DNA of 64,000 nt from a bacterium A37T11 (GTDB lineage: Bacteria > Bacteroidota > Bacteroidia > Sphingobacteriales > Sphingobacteriaceae), in contig FOBR01000011.1 in assembly GCA_900109895.1 (NCBI GenBank), positions 106,053 through 170,052 on the forward strand. The letters are read 5' to 3'. This document shows, one piece after another, positions 27,220 through 35,916 of this stretch. The first letter of the stretch is position 1. Each line of letters begins with the position of its first letter. Under the pieces are notes generated by a model. The model did not search any database, was not told where the DNA came from, and saw only the letters and a program-made list of their open reading frames with translations. A program made the position numbers and the translations under genes.

Positions 27220-27261
27220 AGGCTAGCTTTGTATACCAAGGGGAAGTATCAAAGCTAGCCT
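27220..27261. repeat. Inverted repeat before a 43-aa membrane protein gene
   Basis: AGGCTAGCTTTG (27220-27231) and CAAAGCTAGCCT (27250-27261) are perfect inverted copies; the stem extends inward by ATAC/GTAT with one bulge. It follows rlmH by 46 nt and precedes the small gene at 27278 by 16 nt. No T run follows, so it may act as a terminator or as a leader structure. Confidence 0.7.
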
Positions 27262-27277
27262 GTTAAAAATATATATT

Positions 27278-27409
27278 ATGATTAATCCTAAGAATTATAC
27301 TAGGAAATTCAGGTATCGAAGTGATGTCAGTTCAAAGGACAGAAATCTGTTCTGGATCATGGTCATTATCGGGATCGCCCTATCAGCCTTTGTTATATTT
27401 GTGCTCTAA
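27278..27409 (+). CDS. Small single-pass membrane protein (43 aa)
   Basis: The ORF encodes MINPKNYTRKFRYRSDVSS, a short charged segment, then the hydrophobic helix WIMVIIGIALSAFVIFVL, ending at the TAA of 27407-27409. This is the arrangement of a small inner-membrane protein with a basic cytoplasmic head. Its last 27 bases overlap the end of the convergent DUF5606 gene. I do not recognise a named family, and no longer homologue is apparent. Confidence 0.6.
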   Translation: MINPKNYTRKFRYRSDVSSKDRNLFWIMVIIGIALSAFVIFVL

Positions 27410-27847
27410 ACAAACCACCGGAGGTTCTTCTAACTCCGACGTGCTTGAAGCTGCAGCTTCTTCAGATGTTGCATCCAGTCCCTGGGCTTTTAAAATATGA
27501 AACCAGGAGATGATCTTCTTGATATCTGACGAATAAACCTTTTCTTCATCATGTCCGGGAGCTACTTCTCTAAAAAAAGTACGTAATGCTTTTCCATCTG
27601 CTTTTTTAGGGTCAGGGATCTGTGCTAAACCATTCATTTGATCAAGAATATCGGTTAGTTTCAAATCATCCTCATCACCAAAAATAGTTATATCTTCTAA
27701 CGTTGCCATTTTTGCAGTAGACATATTGACAACGATCTTTGTCTTTTGTCCGTCCAGGCTCTCCAGGATAAAACCTGATTTGTTTTGACCAATTAATTTA
27801 AAGAGTCCTGGCTTACCGGTTACAGAAACAATTCCTTTTAATTCCAT
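27383..27847 (-). CDS. DUF5606 family protein
   Basis: The 154-residue protein begins MELKGIVSVTGKPGLFKLIG and has QNKSGFILESLDGQKTKIVV, then ALRTFFREVAPGHDEEKVYS and IKKIISWFHILKAQGLD; these match DUF5606, a Bacteroidota family of unknown function with an SH3-like start. The C-terminus is acidic. The cyclophilin gene lies just upstream on the same strand, 44 bp away. Confidence 0.85.
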   Translation of the reverse strand: MELKGIVSVTGKPGLFKLIGQNKSGFILESLDGQKTKIVVNMSTAKMATLEDITIFGDEDDLKLTDILDQMNGLAQIPDPKKADGKALRTFFREVAPGHDEEKVYSSDIKKIISWFHILKAQGLDATSEEAAASSTSELEEPPVVCLEHKYNKG

Positions 27848-27890
27848 TTTTATAGCTTAAAGCAGAATGCGCTTAATATTACCTATTTAT

Positions 27891-28328
27891 TTATTCTTCT
27901 ATAACGTCTATGCCGAGTATTTTATCGCCCTGACGAATGTCATCAATGATATCCACATTATCGGTTACTTTTCCAAAGCAGGTGTGGTTGCGGTCCAAAT
28001 GGGCTGTGTTACTGCGGCTGTGGCAGATGAAAAATTGAGAACCTCCCGTATCCCTTCCTCTGTGTGCCATAGATAATACACCGCGGTCATGATATTGGTT
28101 GTCACCATCCAGCTCACATTTAATGCTGTATCCAGGCCCACCGCCACCAGTCCCGGTTGGATCCCCACCCTGAATGACAAAATCAGGTATTACCCGATGA
28201 AAACTTACCCCATCATAAAAACCCTCTTTGGCCAGTTTAATAAAGTTAGCCACGGTTCCGGGGGCATCCTTATCATAGAAAGAAACAGTTAGATCACCCT
28301 TTTCAGTCTTAATGATTGCTTTGCTCAT
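27891..28328 (-). CDS. Peptidyl-prolyl cis-trans isomerase (cyclophilin type)
   Basis: Cyclophilins speed up proline isomerisation in protein folding. The protein has FHRVIPDFVIQGGDPTGTGG, YHDRGVLSMAHRGRDTGGSQ and the active-site-type HLDRNHTCFGKV. No signal peptide is seen, so it is probably cytoplasmic (PpiB-like). ATG at 28328 is chosen, since homologues start near MSKAIIKTEKG. It is divergent from pruA. Confidence 0.92.
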   Translation of the reverse strand: MSKAIIKTEKGDLTVSFYDKDAPGTVANFIKLAKEGFYDGVSFHRVIPDFVIQGGDPTGTGGGGPGYSIKCELDGDNQYHDRGVLSMAHRGRDTGGSQFFICHSRSNTAHLDRNHTCFGKVTDNVDIIDDIRQGDKILGIDVIEE

Positions 28329-28419
28329 AATTTTCAAATTTGAAGGGCAAAGGTAGTAATAATTGTTAATCTACGATTTTAATTGATCAAAATCTGTCCA
28401 ATTACCCTCCCTGCCGTAC

Positions 28420-28450
28420 TTGTCCAGACCCGTACCTTTTGTTACCTTTG
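28420..28450 (+). promoter_or_regulatory. Predicted promoter of pruA
   Basis: TTG at 28420-28422, a 20-nt spacer and TACCTTTG at 28443-28450 match the Bacteroidota consensus. The start codon is 34 nt after the -7 element. Confidence 0.6.
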
Positions 28451-28483
28451 TGGCCAACCCATTAATGAAGATATCATATTGTT

Positions 28484-30115
28484 ATGTTGAAAGGATTTTT
28501 TAACGTTCCGAAGCCGGTGAATGAGCCTGTTTATGCTTATGCCCCCGGTAGCCAGGAACGCAAATCATTGCAAGAAGCCCTACAGGCAGCCCGGGCAGAA
28601 GTCATAGATATACCGATGGTCATAGACGGCAAACCCGTGACCACCGCACAAAAAATGCCTATTTCCCCTCCGCATGATCACCAGCATTTGCTGGGACATT
28701 TTAACTACGGAGATAAAACGCACGTCCAGGCAGCGGTGGATGCCGCACTGGCAGCCAAACCGGCTTGGGAAAATCTGCCTTGGGAAGATCGTGCAGCCAT
28801 ATTTCTGAAAGCAGCAGAGCTAATATCTGGTCCATACCGCTATAAGATCAATGCAGCCACCATGCTGGGACAATCAAAAAACGCCTACCAATCAGAGATA
28901 GACGCAGTTTGCGAATTAGTCGATTTTCTGCGTTTTAATGTGAACTATATGGCCGAAATTTATGCCCAGCAGCCCCCCATTTCATCCAAGGAGGTTTGGA
29001 ACCGCGTAGAGCAACGCCCGCTAGAAGGCTTTGTATTTGCCATTACCCCCTTCAATTTTACCGCAATAGCCTGTAATCTTCCTGCAAGTGCCGCATTGAT
29101 GGGTAATGTGGCTGTTTGGAAGCCCGCAAATACACAAGTTTACGCGGCCCACGTTGTCATGGAAGTTTTAAAAGAAGCAGGATTGCCGGATGGTGTGATC
29201 AACCTGATCTTTGTGGAAGGGCCAGATGCCGGAGAAGTCATTTTCAAGCACCGTGATTTTGCAGGCATTCACTTCACCGGATCAACGGCCGTATTTAAAG
29301 ATATATGGAAAACCATTGGTCAGAATATTGATCTTTATAAAACGTTTCCACGGATAGTCGGAGAGACCGGTGGAAAAGATTTTATCCTGGTGCATGGCTC
29401 AGCCGATATAGCCATAGCTGCCACTGCACTAGTACGTGGCGCCTATGAATATCAGGGTCAAAAATGCTCAGCAGCCTCAAGGGCATACATTCCTGCTTCA
29501 TTGTGGCCAGCTTTGAAAGAAAGGGTGCTGGCAGATATCGCCTCATTAAAAATGGGTCCGGTAGAAGATTTTGGTAATTTCGTCAATGCGGTCATCGATG
29601 AGCGTTCCTTTGATAAATTGACAAAATACCTGGACAATGCCAAGGCTGATGCAGCGGCTGAAATCATTGCCGGTGGTGGTTATGACAAGAGCACCGGGTA
29701 CTTTATTGAACCTACGCTGATATTGGCTAATAGCCCCGATTACGTCACCCTGCGTGAAGAGCTGTTTGGGCCGGTACTCACTGTTTTCGTCTATGATGAC
29801 ACAAAACCGTTCTCCGAGATTCTGGCCATTGTTGATGGCACCTCACCTTATGCATTAACCGGGTCTATCATCGCCCGGGATCGTTATGCCATTGCAGAGG
29901 CTTCAAATGCGCTGCGTAATGCAGCCGGCAACTTTTATATCAACGACAAGTGCACTGGCGCCGTAGTTGGCCAGCAACCTTTTGGTGGCGCACGCGGATC
30001 AGGAACCAATGACAAAGCCGGCTCTATGATCAATCTGCTTCGTTGGGTTTCACCCCGTACCATTAAAGAAACATTTAACCCGCCGACAGATTACCGTTAT
30101 CCGTTTTTAGGTTAA
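28484..30115 (+). CDS. pruA: L-glutamate gamma-semialdehyde dehydrogenase
   Basis: This enzyme oxidises pyrroline-5-carboxylate/glutamate semialdehyde to glutamate with NAD in proline and ornithine breakdown. The 543-residue protein has the aldehyde dehydrogenase fold: NAD-binding AITPFNFTAIACNLPASAAL, GETGGKDF with the catalytic glutamate (about 305), the nucleophile cysteine in EYQGQKCSAASRAY (about 330), and LREELFGPVLTVFVYDD. The length fits the single-domain PruA type. The ornithine-yielding CtlX pathway at 35-37 kb would supply its substrate after transamination; this link is inferred. Confidence 0.94.
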   Translation: MLKGFFNVPKPVNEPVYAYAPGSQERKSLQEALQAARAEVIDIPMVIDGKPVTTAQKMPISPPHDHQHLLGHFNYGDKTHVQAAVDAALAAKPAWENLPWEDRAAIFLKAAELISGPYRYKINAATMLGQSKNAYQSEIDAVCELVDFLRFNVNYMAEIYAQQPPISSKEVWNRVEQRPLEGFVFAITPFNFTAIACNLPASAALMGNVAVWKPANTQVYAAHVVMEVLKEAGLPDGVINLIFVEGPDAGEVIFKHRDFAGIHFTGSTAVFKDIWKTIGQNIDLYKTFPRIVGETGGKDFILVHGSADIAIAATALVRGAYEYQGQKCSAASRAYIPASLWPALKERVLADIASLKMGPVEDFGNFVNAVIDERSFDKLTKYLDNAKADAAAEIIAGGGYDKSTGYFIEPTLILANSPDYVTLREELFGPVLTVFVYDDTKPFSEILAIVDGTSPYALTGSIIARDRYAIAEASNALRNAAGNFYINDKCTGAVVGQQPFGGARGSGTNDKAGSMINLLRWVSPRTIKETFNPPTDYRYPFLG

Positions 30116-30141
30116 TATCAGAATATAGGTTTATAAGAAAA

Positions 30142-30167
30142 GCCCCCGATAAATTTTTGTCGGGGGC
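30142..30167 (-). terminator. Rho-independent terminator of the carbonic anhydrase operon
   Basis: GCCCCCGA (30142-30149) and TCGGGGGC (30160-30167) form an 8-bp stem; on the minus strand it is followed by TTTTCTTATAA, so it ends the minus-strand transcript. It may also stop pruA. Confidence 0.75.
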
Positions 30168-30181
30168 ATCTGAGCCAAGCA

Positions 30182-30847
30182 CTAACTTACCAAAGCGAAA
30201 ACCTCGCCCAACACTTCATTACTGGTCGTGGTGACATCCAGGTCAATCATTTCCCCCGTTGCCAGGTCAATAACCATCCCATGGATCGCCAGATCATCCC
30301 GTTCCTTCCACGCATTTTGAACAATGGTTGTGCGGCAAAGGTTGTTCACCTGCTCAATGACATTAAGCTCCACCAGCCTGTTGAGCTTTTGAGTGCGGTC
30401 AGCTATGTTGTCAATTTCAACCTTATGCGTGCGGTAAACATCTTTAATGTGCTGGAGCCAGTTATCTATCAAACCATACTGTCTATTCGTTAAAGCAGCA
30501 GCCACGCCTCCACAGCCGTAATGCCCTGCTACAATAACGTGTTTAACTTTAAGCACATTCACCGCGTAGTCCAGTACGCTCAGCATATTCATATCGGTAT
30601 GGTTGCACATATTGGCAATATTGCGGTGAACAAAAATATCACCCGGCAGGGTGCTGGTTACCTGGTTGGCAGGCACACGGCTGTCAGCGCAACCAATCCA
30701 CAAAATTTCCGGATTTTGTCCTTTAGCAAGCTCTTTAAACAGCCCGCTTGTGTCGGCAGCAACTTCCTCAACCCATTTTTTATTACCATTTACAATCTTA
30801 TCAAAACTCTCTTTTAATTCGATGTTATTAAATTTCTTTGTTTTCAT
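30182..30847 (-). CDS. can: Beta-class carbonic anhydrase
   Basis: The enzyme interconverts CO2 and bicarbonate. The 221-residue protein has the zinc ligands Cys53 (IGCADSRVPANQ, with catalytic Asp55 and Arg57), His109 and Cys112 (AGHYGCGGV). No signal peptide is seen. It lies 17 nt downstream of a SulP transporter on the same strand, so the pair probably works together in bicarbonate uptake and conversion. Confidence 0.95.
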   Translation of the reverse strand: MKTKKFNNIELKESFDKIVNGNKKWVEEVAADTSGLFKELAKGQNPEILWIGCADSRVPANQVTSTLPGDIFVHRNIANMCNHTDMNMLSVLDYAVNVLKVKHVIVAGHYGCGGVAAALTNRQYGLIDNWLQHIKDVYRTHKVEIDNIADRTQKLNRLVELNVIEQVNNLCRTTIVQNAWKERDDLAIHGMVIDLATGEMIDLDVTTTSNEVLGEVFALVS

Positions 30848-30864
30848 ATATGTTATGATTTTTG

Positions 30865-32490
30865 CTATTTAGAAATAAGTTGTTCTTTTTGTTTACTATC
30901 AACACTCTTTCGGATTTTTCCAATATCGTGCCGCTTCAATTTCTTTTTATTGACAATTTCAATAAGTTCCACCCTTTTACCTTTTATTATGGCATTTTGT
31001 TCAAAATCTTTAATGACCTCAATAACGTCTTTATCAATAAAACGACTGGCCGAACCATCAATGATAATTTTTTCCACACTTTTTGGTAGTTGGTAGAGTG
31101 TTTGCTGAATGGCCGCTTTATTTAAGAATGACACCTCTTCGGACAAGCGGAATGTAATTTGGGTTTTATCTTGATCCATCTTAATATGGTAATCAAACGC
31201 ATTACGCATATTATTGCGAAGAATGTAAAAAATAGCGACCAGCATACCAACACCCACACCCTTCAGTAGATCTGTGAGGATAACGGCCACAATCGTTACA
31301 ATAAAGGGAATAAATTGATCCAAACCCCGGTGGTACATATGTTTGAACAATGATATCTTGGCTAACTTATATCCTGTAACCAGTAAAATAGCAGCCAAAC
31401 ATGACAACGGGATCAGATTAATGATACCTGGAATCGCTAATAACGCTACCAATAACCAAATACCATGAAAAATGGCACTTTGGCGTGTCTTCCCTCCAGC
31501 ATTGGCATTGGCAGACGACCGCACAATTACTGAGGTCATTGGCAATCCGCCCAGCATCCCGCTTGCCATATTACCGATGCCCTGCGCTACAAGCTCGCGG
31601 TTAGTAGGTGATACCCGCTTATAAGGATCTAATTTGTCCACAGCCTCAATGCTCAATAACGTCTCCAGGCTAGCTACGATCGCAATAGTTACAGCTAGCG
31701 TAAGCACGTGGCTGTCCAGGATCTTTGTAAAATCCGGAAATACAAATAGGTTTGTGAATTCAGTAAAAGAATGCACAGCCGGAATGTTGACCATATGTTC
31801 TTTGTTGATTTCAAGTGCCCCGCCTTTGAATGCCACAGTTAGAAGAATGCCAGCCAGCACAACAATAAGTGGCGCCGGAACAGAAGCCAGTCTTTTGAAT
31901 CGTGGCCAGTAGATCAGGATGAACAAAGATACAAAGCAAATGATGAGCGCTCCGAAATCAAAAGCTTCAGTCGCAGCCATTAAGCTCGCAAAGGTATTTT
32001 CGCTGTCTGCCCGTGAGGCAAAGCTCTCGCTGCCAAAAAAATCGGCATCGTAGCCTGCTGCGTGGGGTAGCTGTTTAAGGATAATTGTGATGCCAATAGC
32101 CGCCAGCATACCTTCAATCACCGAAGAAGGAAAATAGTTGCCAATGAGGCCGGCCTTAATAATGCCCAGCACTAACTGAATGGCTCCCGCCAGCACGACT
32201 GCCAGTAAAAAACTTTCATAAGCTCCCAACTGTTCAATGCCCGTTAAAACGATTACCGTAAGCCCTGCAGCAGGCCCGCTGACACTTAGCTGCGAGCCGC
32301 TGAGGGAAGCGACGACGATACCACCGATGATACCAGTGAGCAACCCCGCAAATAATGGTGCCCCCGATGCCATTGCGATACCCAAACATAAAGGTAAAGC
32401 CACCAAAAAGACCACCACACTGGCGGGTAGGTCATATTTAAGGTTTCTTTTTGATAATTTAAAAAATGCGGAAACACGTGTCCCTGACAT
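30865..32490 (-). CDS. SulP-family anion transporter with STAS domain
   Basis: The 541-residue protein (from ATG 32490) has about 10-12 membrane helices with the SulP signature LPASVVVFLVALPLCLGIAM near the start, GGLPMTSVIVRSSANANAG and a C-terminal STAS domain (about residues 440-530). SulP proteins carry sulfate, bicarbonate or other anions. The carbonic anhydrase gene 17 nt downstream suggests bicarbonate. An earlier ATG at 32544 would add a non-conserved leader, so 32490 is preferred. Confidence 0.9.
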   Translation of the reverse strand: MSGTRVSAFFKLSKRNLKYDLPASVVVFLVALPLCLGIAMASGAPLFAGLLTGIIGGIVVASLSGSQLSVSGPAAGLTVIVLTGIEQLGAYESFLLAVVLAGAIQLVLGIIKAGLIGNYFPSSVIEGMLAAIGITIILKQLPHAAGYDADFFGSESFASRADSENTFASLMAATEAFDFGALIICFVSLFILIYWPRFKRLASVPAPLIVVLAGILLTVAFKGGALEINKEHMVNIPAVHSFTEFTNLFVFPDFTKILDSHVLTLAVTIAIVASLETLLSIEAVDKLDPYKRVSPTNRELVAQGIGNMASGMLGGLPMTSVIVRSSANANAGGKTRQSAIFHGIWLLVALLAIPGIINLIPLSCLAAILLVTGYKLAKISLFKHMYHRGLDQFIPFIVTIVAVILTDLLKGVGVGMLVAIFYILRNNMRNAFDYHIKMDQDKTQITFRLSEEVSFLNKAAIQQTLYQLPKSVEKIIIDGSASRFIDKDVIEVIKDFEQNAIIKGKRVELIEIVNKKKLKRHDIGKIRKSVDSKQKEQLISK

Positions 32491-32635
32491 AAACAAATAG
32501 TTGTTGCTCAGGGTATGCCCGTGCAGCAAAGAGCAACACGTCATAAACCCATTTTGCAGGTGAATAAGTTAAAGTATTAAGGAAAATAAATAGATCAACG
32601 CCTTAGGTCAATATGACCATGGCAAAGAAAGGGAC

Positions 32636-32971
32636 TTAGCAGTTTGGGGGAGGGGTAGGCACCGCAGGAAAATAGGCGCGAATATCGCGCGCATCATCAG
32701 GAATATATTGTGTAAAGGCCAGATAACGGAGAGGGGCTGCCATCAGATCAGACGAAAACCAATAAGAACAATAAAATTTGGTAAAAATATCTTTGACAAT
32801 ATCCCCACCATTATTTTGGTTCTCGATTTCTAATTGCATGATAACCGATATAATAGTTTTGCTGTCGTAATCTGTACTACATATAGGCAAAGCTGAAATA
32901 GTCATCTTCGCAAAGAAGATGGAAAAAAAGAATAAACTACATAAAATTCTATTTTTCCTTGTTGACATCAA
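32636..32971 (-). CDS. Small secreted protein of unknown function (111 aa)
   Basis: The protein opens with a basic segment and a hydrophobic run (RILCSLFFFSIFFAKMTISA) that looks like a signal peptide. The mature part has no family I recognise; it is rich in aromatic and Asp residues (KFYCSYWFSSDLMAAPLRYL) and ends in AVPTPPPNC, with a C-terminal cysteine. It stands alone, divergent from the M42 peptidase, about 90 bp downstream of the SulP gene's start side. Three to four cysteines could form disulfides. Confidence 0.55.
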   Translation of the reverse strand: MMSTRKNRILCSLFFFSIFFAKMTISALPICSTDYDSKTIISVIMQLEIENQNNGGDIVKDIFTKFYCSYWFSSDLMAAPLRYLAFTQYIPDDARDIRAYFPAVPTPPPNC

Positions 32972-33148
32972 TTATTTATTATAATTTGTGCGTTGTTTCA
33001 GCAAAAATAGTATCTAAAAATTAAGATTCCATCTTTTTACATAAAATTATTACGAAAAAGTAAAAATGACAATGCGTGGATTGCTGTATACTTTGCATAA
33101 ATATTCTTAAATTTGTGCTCCTCAAATGAGTAGAAAAATTCGAATTAA

Positions 33149-34267
33149 ATGGCTAAAATAAGCAAAGCTACAGCAAAGCACACCGCTGTTGTTACACCCA
33201 AATCCTTAAAGTTTTTTGAACAATACATCAATAATCCGTCGCCAACCGGCTTTGAATGGGCCGGCCAACGGCTATGGCTGGATTATCTGAAACCTTACGT
33301 TGATGATACTTTTACCGATAACTATGGTACGGCTGTAGGAGTCATTAACCCGGAGGCAACATATAAGGTAGTCATTGAAGCGCATGCCGACGAAATCTCC
33401 TGGTTTGTAAACTACATAACCAATGAAGGGCTTATCTATGTTATTCGCAACGGTGGTTCTGATCACCAGATAGCCCCATCCAAGCGCGTGGATATCCATA
33501 CAGACAAAGGTATTGTTAAGGCCGTATTTGGCTGGCCCGCTATCCACACACGCGGTGCCGGAGAAAAAGAAGAAGCACCGACGCTTAAGAATATTTTCCT
33601 GGACTGCGGTGCCACCAGCAAGGATGAAGTAGAGAAACTGGGCATCCATGTCGGATCGGTCATTACTTATGAAGATGAGTTCATGGTGCTGAATGACCGC
33701 TATTATGTAGGCAGGGCCATGGACAACCGGGCAGGTGGGTTTATGATCGCCGAGGTGGCCCGACTATTAAAGGAAAATAAGAAGAAGCTGCCCTTTGGGC
33801 TGTACATTGTCAATGCCGTGCAGGAAGAGATTGGCCTCCGCGGTGCTGAAATGATCGCCCACCGCATTAAGCCCAATGTTGCAATCATCACTGATGTTAC
33901 ACACGATACCCAAACACCCATGATCAACAAGATCACGCAGGGTGATATGGCTTGTGGCAAAGGCCCCGTGGTGTCCTATGCTCCGGCTGTACAAATCAAC
34001 CTGAACAAGCTGCTTATTAAAGCCGCAGAAAAGGCAGGAATCCCGTTTCAGCGGCAAGCTTCCTCCCGCAGCACCGGCACAGACACCGATGCGTTTGCCT
34101 ATTCAAACGATGGGGTACCTTCAGCATTGATTTCACTGCCATTGCGGTACATGCATACTACCGTAGAAATGGTGCACAAGGAAGACGTAGACAATGTCAT
34201 CAGATTAATATACGAAGCCTTGCTGAGCATTAAACCAGGGCAAGATTTTAGGCCCTTCAACAAATAA
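33149..34267 (+). CDS. M42-family metallopeptidase (glutamyl/deblocking aminopeptidase type)
   Basis: The 372-residue protein is a di-zinc aminopeptidase of the M42 group, which forms large cage-like complexes that trim peptides. Metal-site motifs are visible: VIEAHADEISWFVNYI (His and Asp), RAMDNRAGGFMIAEV (Asp), and VQEEIGLRGAEMIAH (Glu pair) plus the late ALISLPLRYMHTTVEMVH. The protein begins with a basic segment not seen as a signal. The membrane gene after it starts 8 nt later. Confidence 0.92.
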   Translation: MAKISKATAKHTAVVTPKSLKFFEQYINNPSPTGFEWAGQRLWLDYLKPYVDDTFTDNYGTAVGVINPEATYKVVIEAHADEISWFVNYITNEGLIYVIRNGGSDHQIAPSKRVDIHTDKGIVKAVFGWPAIHTRGAGEKEEAPTLKNIFLDCGATSKDEVEKLGIHVGSVITYEDEFMVLNDRYYVGRAMDNRAGGFMIAEVARLLKENKKKLPFGLYIVNAVQEEIGLRGAEMIAHRIKPNVAIITDVTHDTQTPMINKITQGDMACGKGPVVSYAPAVQINLNKLLIKAAEKAGIPFQRQASSRSTGTDTDAFAYSNDGVPSALISLPLRYMHTTVEMVHKEDVDNVIRLIYEALLSIKPGQDFRPFNK

Positions 34268-34275
34268 TTTATCCA

Positions 34276-35019
34276 GTGCTGCGCCACATCGGAGTAAAAC
34301 GGACGTTTGAGCATAACCTGCGCCTGGCAGGTTTGCTCTCTTTTACGGCCGGATTTACCAATGTGGCCGGCGTTCTGGCCTTTTCCGTACTTACCACCAA
34401 TGTCACCGGGCACGCTGCTACACTGGCTCTGGAACTTTCCCAGGGAGAGTTCAGGACAGCCAGGATGATCGCCCTTTGGCTTTCCTTATTCCTTTCAGGT
34501 GCTTTCTTGTCCAGTTTATATGTCACCATTCAAGGCCGGCAAAGACGAACAGTATACATCGTGCCGCTGTTAGTAGAAATGTCCATCTTGTTAATCGTAG
34601 CGATCTACGGGCACACTTATGACGGCAGTCTGTCTATGAAGGAAGTATTTGCAGGCAGCCTCTTATTTGCCATGGGTGCCCAGAATGCATTGGTATCCAT
34701 GATCTCAGGCTCTGTAGTTCGTACCACCCACTTAACAGGTATGTTTACCGATTTGGGTATAGGTCTTTCAGAAGCATTGGTGGCCAAAGTTGTTTCCAAA
34801 CCATTGCGCAATAAACTATACCTGTACCTGACCATCATATTGGTCTTTCTGTCGGGGGGTATGCTGGGCACCTATTGCTTTTCAGCATGGAGCTACCATT
34901 CCTTTTTTGTACCTGCAGGCCTGGTGCTGGTCATCCTCTTTTATGACGCATTCCGAAAAAGCATCCTGCTGATGAAACATCATTATACCATCAATCACCC
35001 GGGTAATCGGTCCAGGTAA
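34276..35019 (+). CDS. YoaK (DUF1275) family membrane protein
   Basis: This 247-residue integral membrane protein has six or so helices. The segments FTAGFTNVAGVLAFSVLTTN, GHAATLALELSQG, FAMGAQNALVSMISGSVVRT and THLTGMFTDLGIGLSEAL match DUF1275/YoaK, whose role is unknown. It starts with GTG at 34276, 8 nt after the M42 stop; no better start is close. Its end overlaps the convergent ctlX by 25 bp. Confidence 0.85.
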   Translation: MLRHIGVKRTFEHNLRLAGLLSFTAGFTNVAGVLAFSVLTTNVTGHAATLALELSQGEFRTARMIALWLSLFLSGAFLSSLYVTIQGRQRRTVYIVPLLVEMSILLIVAIYGHTYDGSLSMKEVFAGSLLFAMGAQNALVSMISGSVVRTTHLTGMFTDLGIGLSEALVAKVVSKPLRNKLYLYLTIILVFLSGGMLGTYCFSAWSYHSFFVPAGLVLVILFYDAFRKSILLMKHHYTINHPGNRSR

Positions 35020-35900
35020 ACCTCGGCCATCATACAACGCGCACTGCCCCCGCCATTCGTTTCAATCGTGTCCAGTGGGCTATGGATAATAGGATTAAAT
35101 GCCAGCAGAACATTTTCTTGTTTTATACTAAGCGAATGATAGGCCCTGGATGACATAACCAGCAGTTTTTCGCCCTTTTTATTGGTTACCTGCAACATAT
35201 TTCCTGCAAATTGCCTCATCTGCTCCAAAGAAATTGGAATAATGGTTTTATCAGTTTCCTCCAGTTTTTGCTCCAGTTCATTGCGTTCAGCTAAATCCGG
35301 AATACATTCCAAACAAACCACGGCATATTCATCGGCTATACACATCATCACATTCGTATGGTAAATAGGTTCATTGTGTTCATCTACCGCATCAAATAGA
35401 CAAGGGGTGTATTGTTGTTTGTTGCACCACAGCAGGGCCAGTTCTTCGTCAGTCCGCGGGGAAATGCAGACGTAGGCAACCTTCTGTTTTCGGTCAAGCA
35501 CCAAACTGCCTGTCCCTTCCAGAAATTGATCGGTGAGTTCCATCCCAGTCAGGTCATCCGTCCATTCATAATCAAATTCATCCTTAATAATTCGCAAAAC
35601 ATTTTTTTGGCGTTCTGCCCGGCGGTTCAGCGCAAACATAGGGTATAAAATGACGGTCCCGTCCCCGTGAAAAGAAACCCAATTATTTGGAAAAATACTG
35701 TCTGGCGTATGAGGCTCCGGCGTATCTTCCACCACCAGCACATCCACGTCTGCTTTGCGCAAGATTTCGACAAAAGAATCAAATTCAGCCAGTGCTTTGG
35801 TCTGTACATCAAATTGCGGACTTTTTTGCTGAAACGCATTGTTCACAGCTGTCTCAGGATTATAGCCAAACCTCACCGGCCTCACCATTAATATAGTCAT
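34995..35900 (-). CDS. ctlX: Citrulline hydrolase-type amidinotransferase family protein (CtlX-like)
   Basis: The 301-residue protein belongs to the pentein (guanidino-modifying) fold. It has VRPVRFGYNPETAVNNAFQ at the start, DSIFPNNWVSFHGDGTVILY (substrate-binding Asp), the YHTNVMMCIAD segment, and a C-terminal nucleophile-type Cys in ETNGGGSARCMMAEVY. The family includes CtlX of Francisella, reported to cleave citrulline to ornithine, ammonia and CO2. It lies 16 bp after an arginine-deiminase-like gene on the same strand, which would supply citrulline. The assignment of substrate is by family and context. Confidence 0.82.
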   Translation of the reverse strand: MTILMVRPVRFGYNPETAVNNAFQQKSPQFDVQTKALAEFDSFVEILRKADVDVLVVEDTPEPHTPDSIFPNNWVSFHGDGTVILYPMFALNRRAERQKNVLRIIKDEFDYEWTDDLTGMELTDQFLEGTGSLVLDRKQKVAYVCISPRTDEELALLWCNKQQYTPCLFDAVDEHNEPIYHTNVMMCIADEYAVVCLECIPDLAERNELEQKLEETDKTIIPISLEQMRQFAGNMLQVTNKKGEKLLVMSSRAYHSLSIKQENVLLAFNPIIHSPLDTIETNGGGSARCMMAEVYLDRLPG

Positions 35901-35916
35901 AGCTTATATCTCACAT

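Noticed and set aside
27220..27261. The inverted repeat as a CRISPR-type or IS-end sequence.
   Set aside because: Only one pair, no spacers or repeats and no transposase; a hairpin explanation is simpler.
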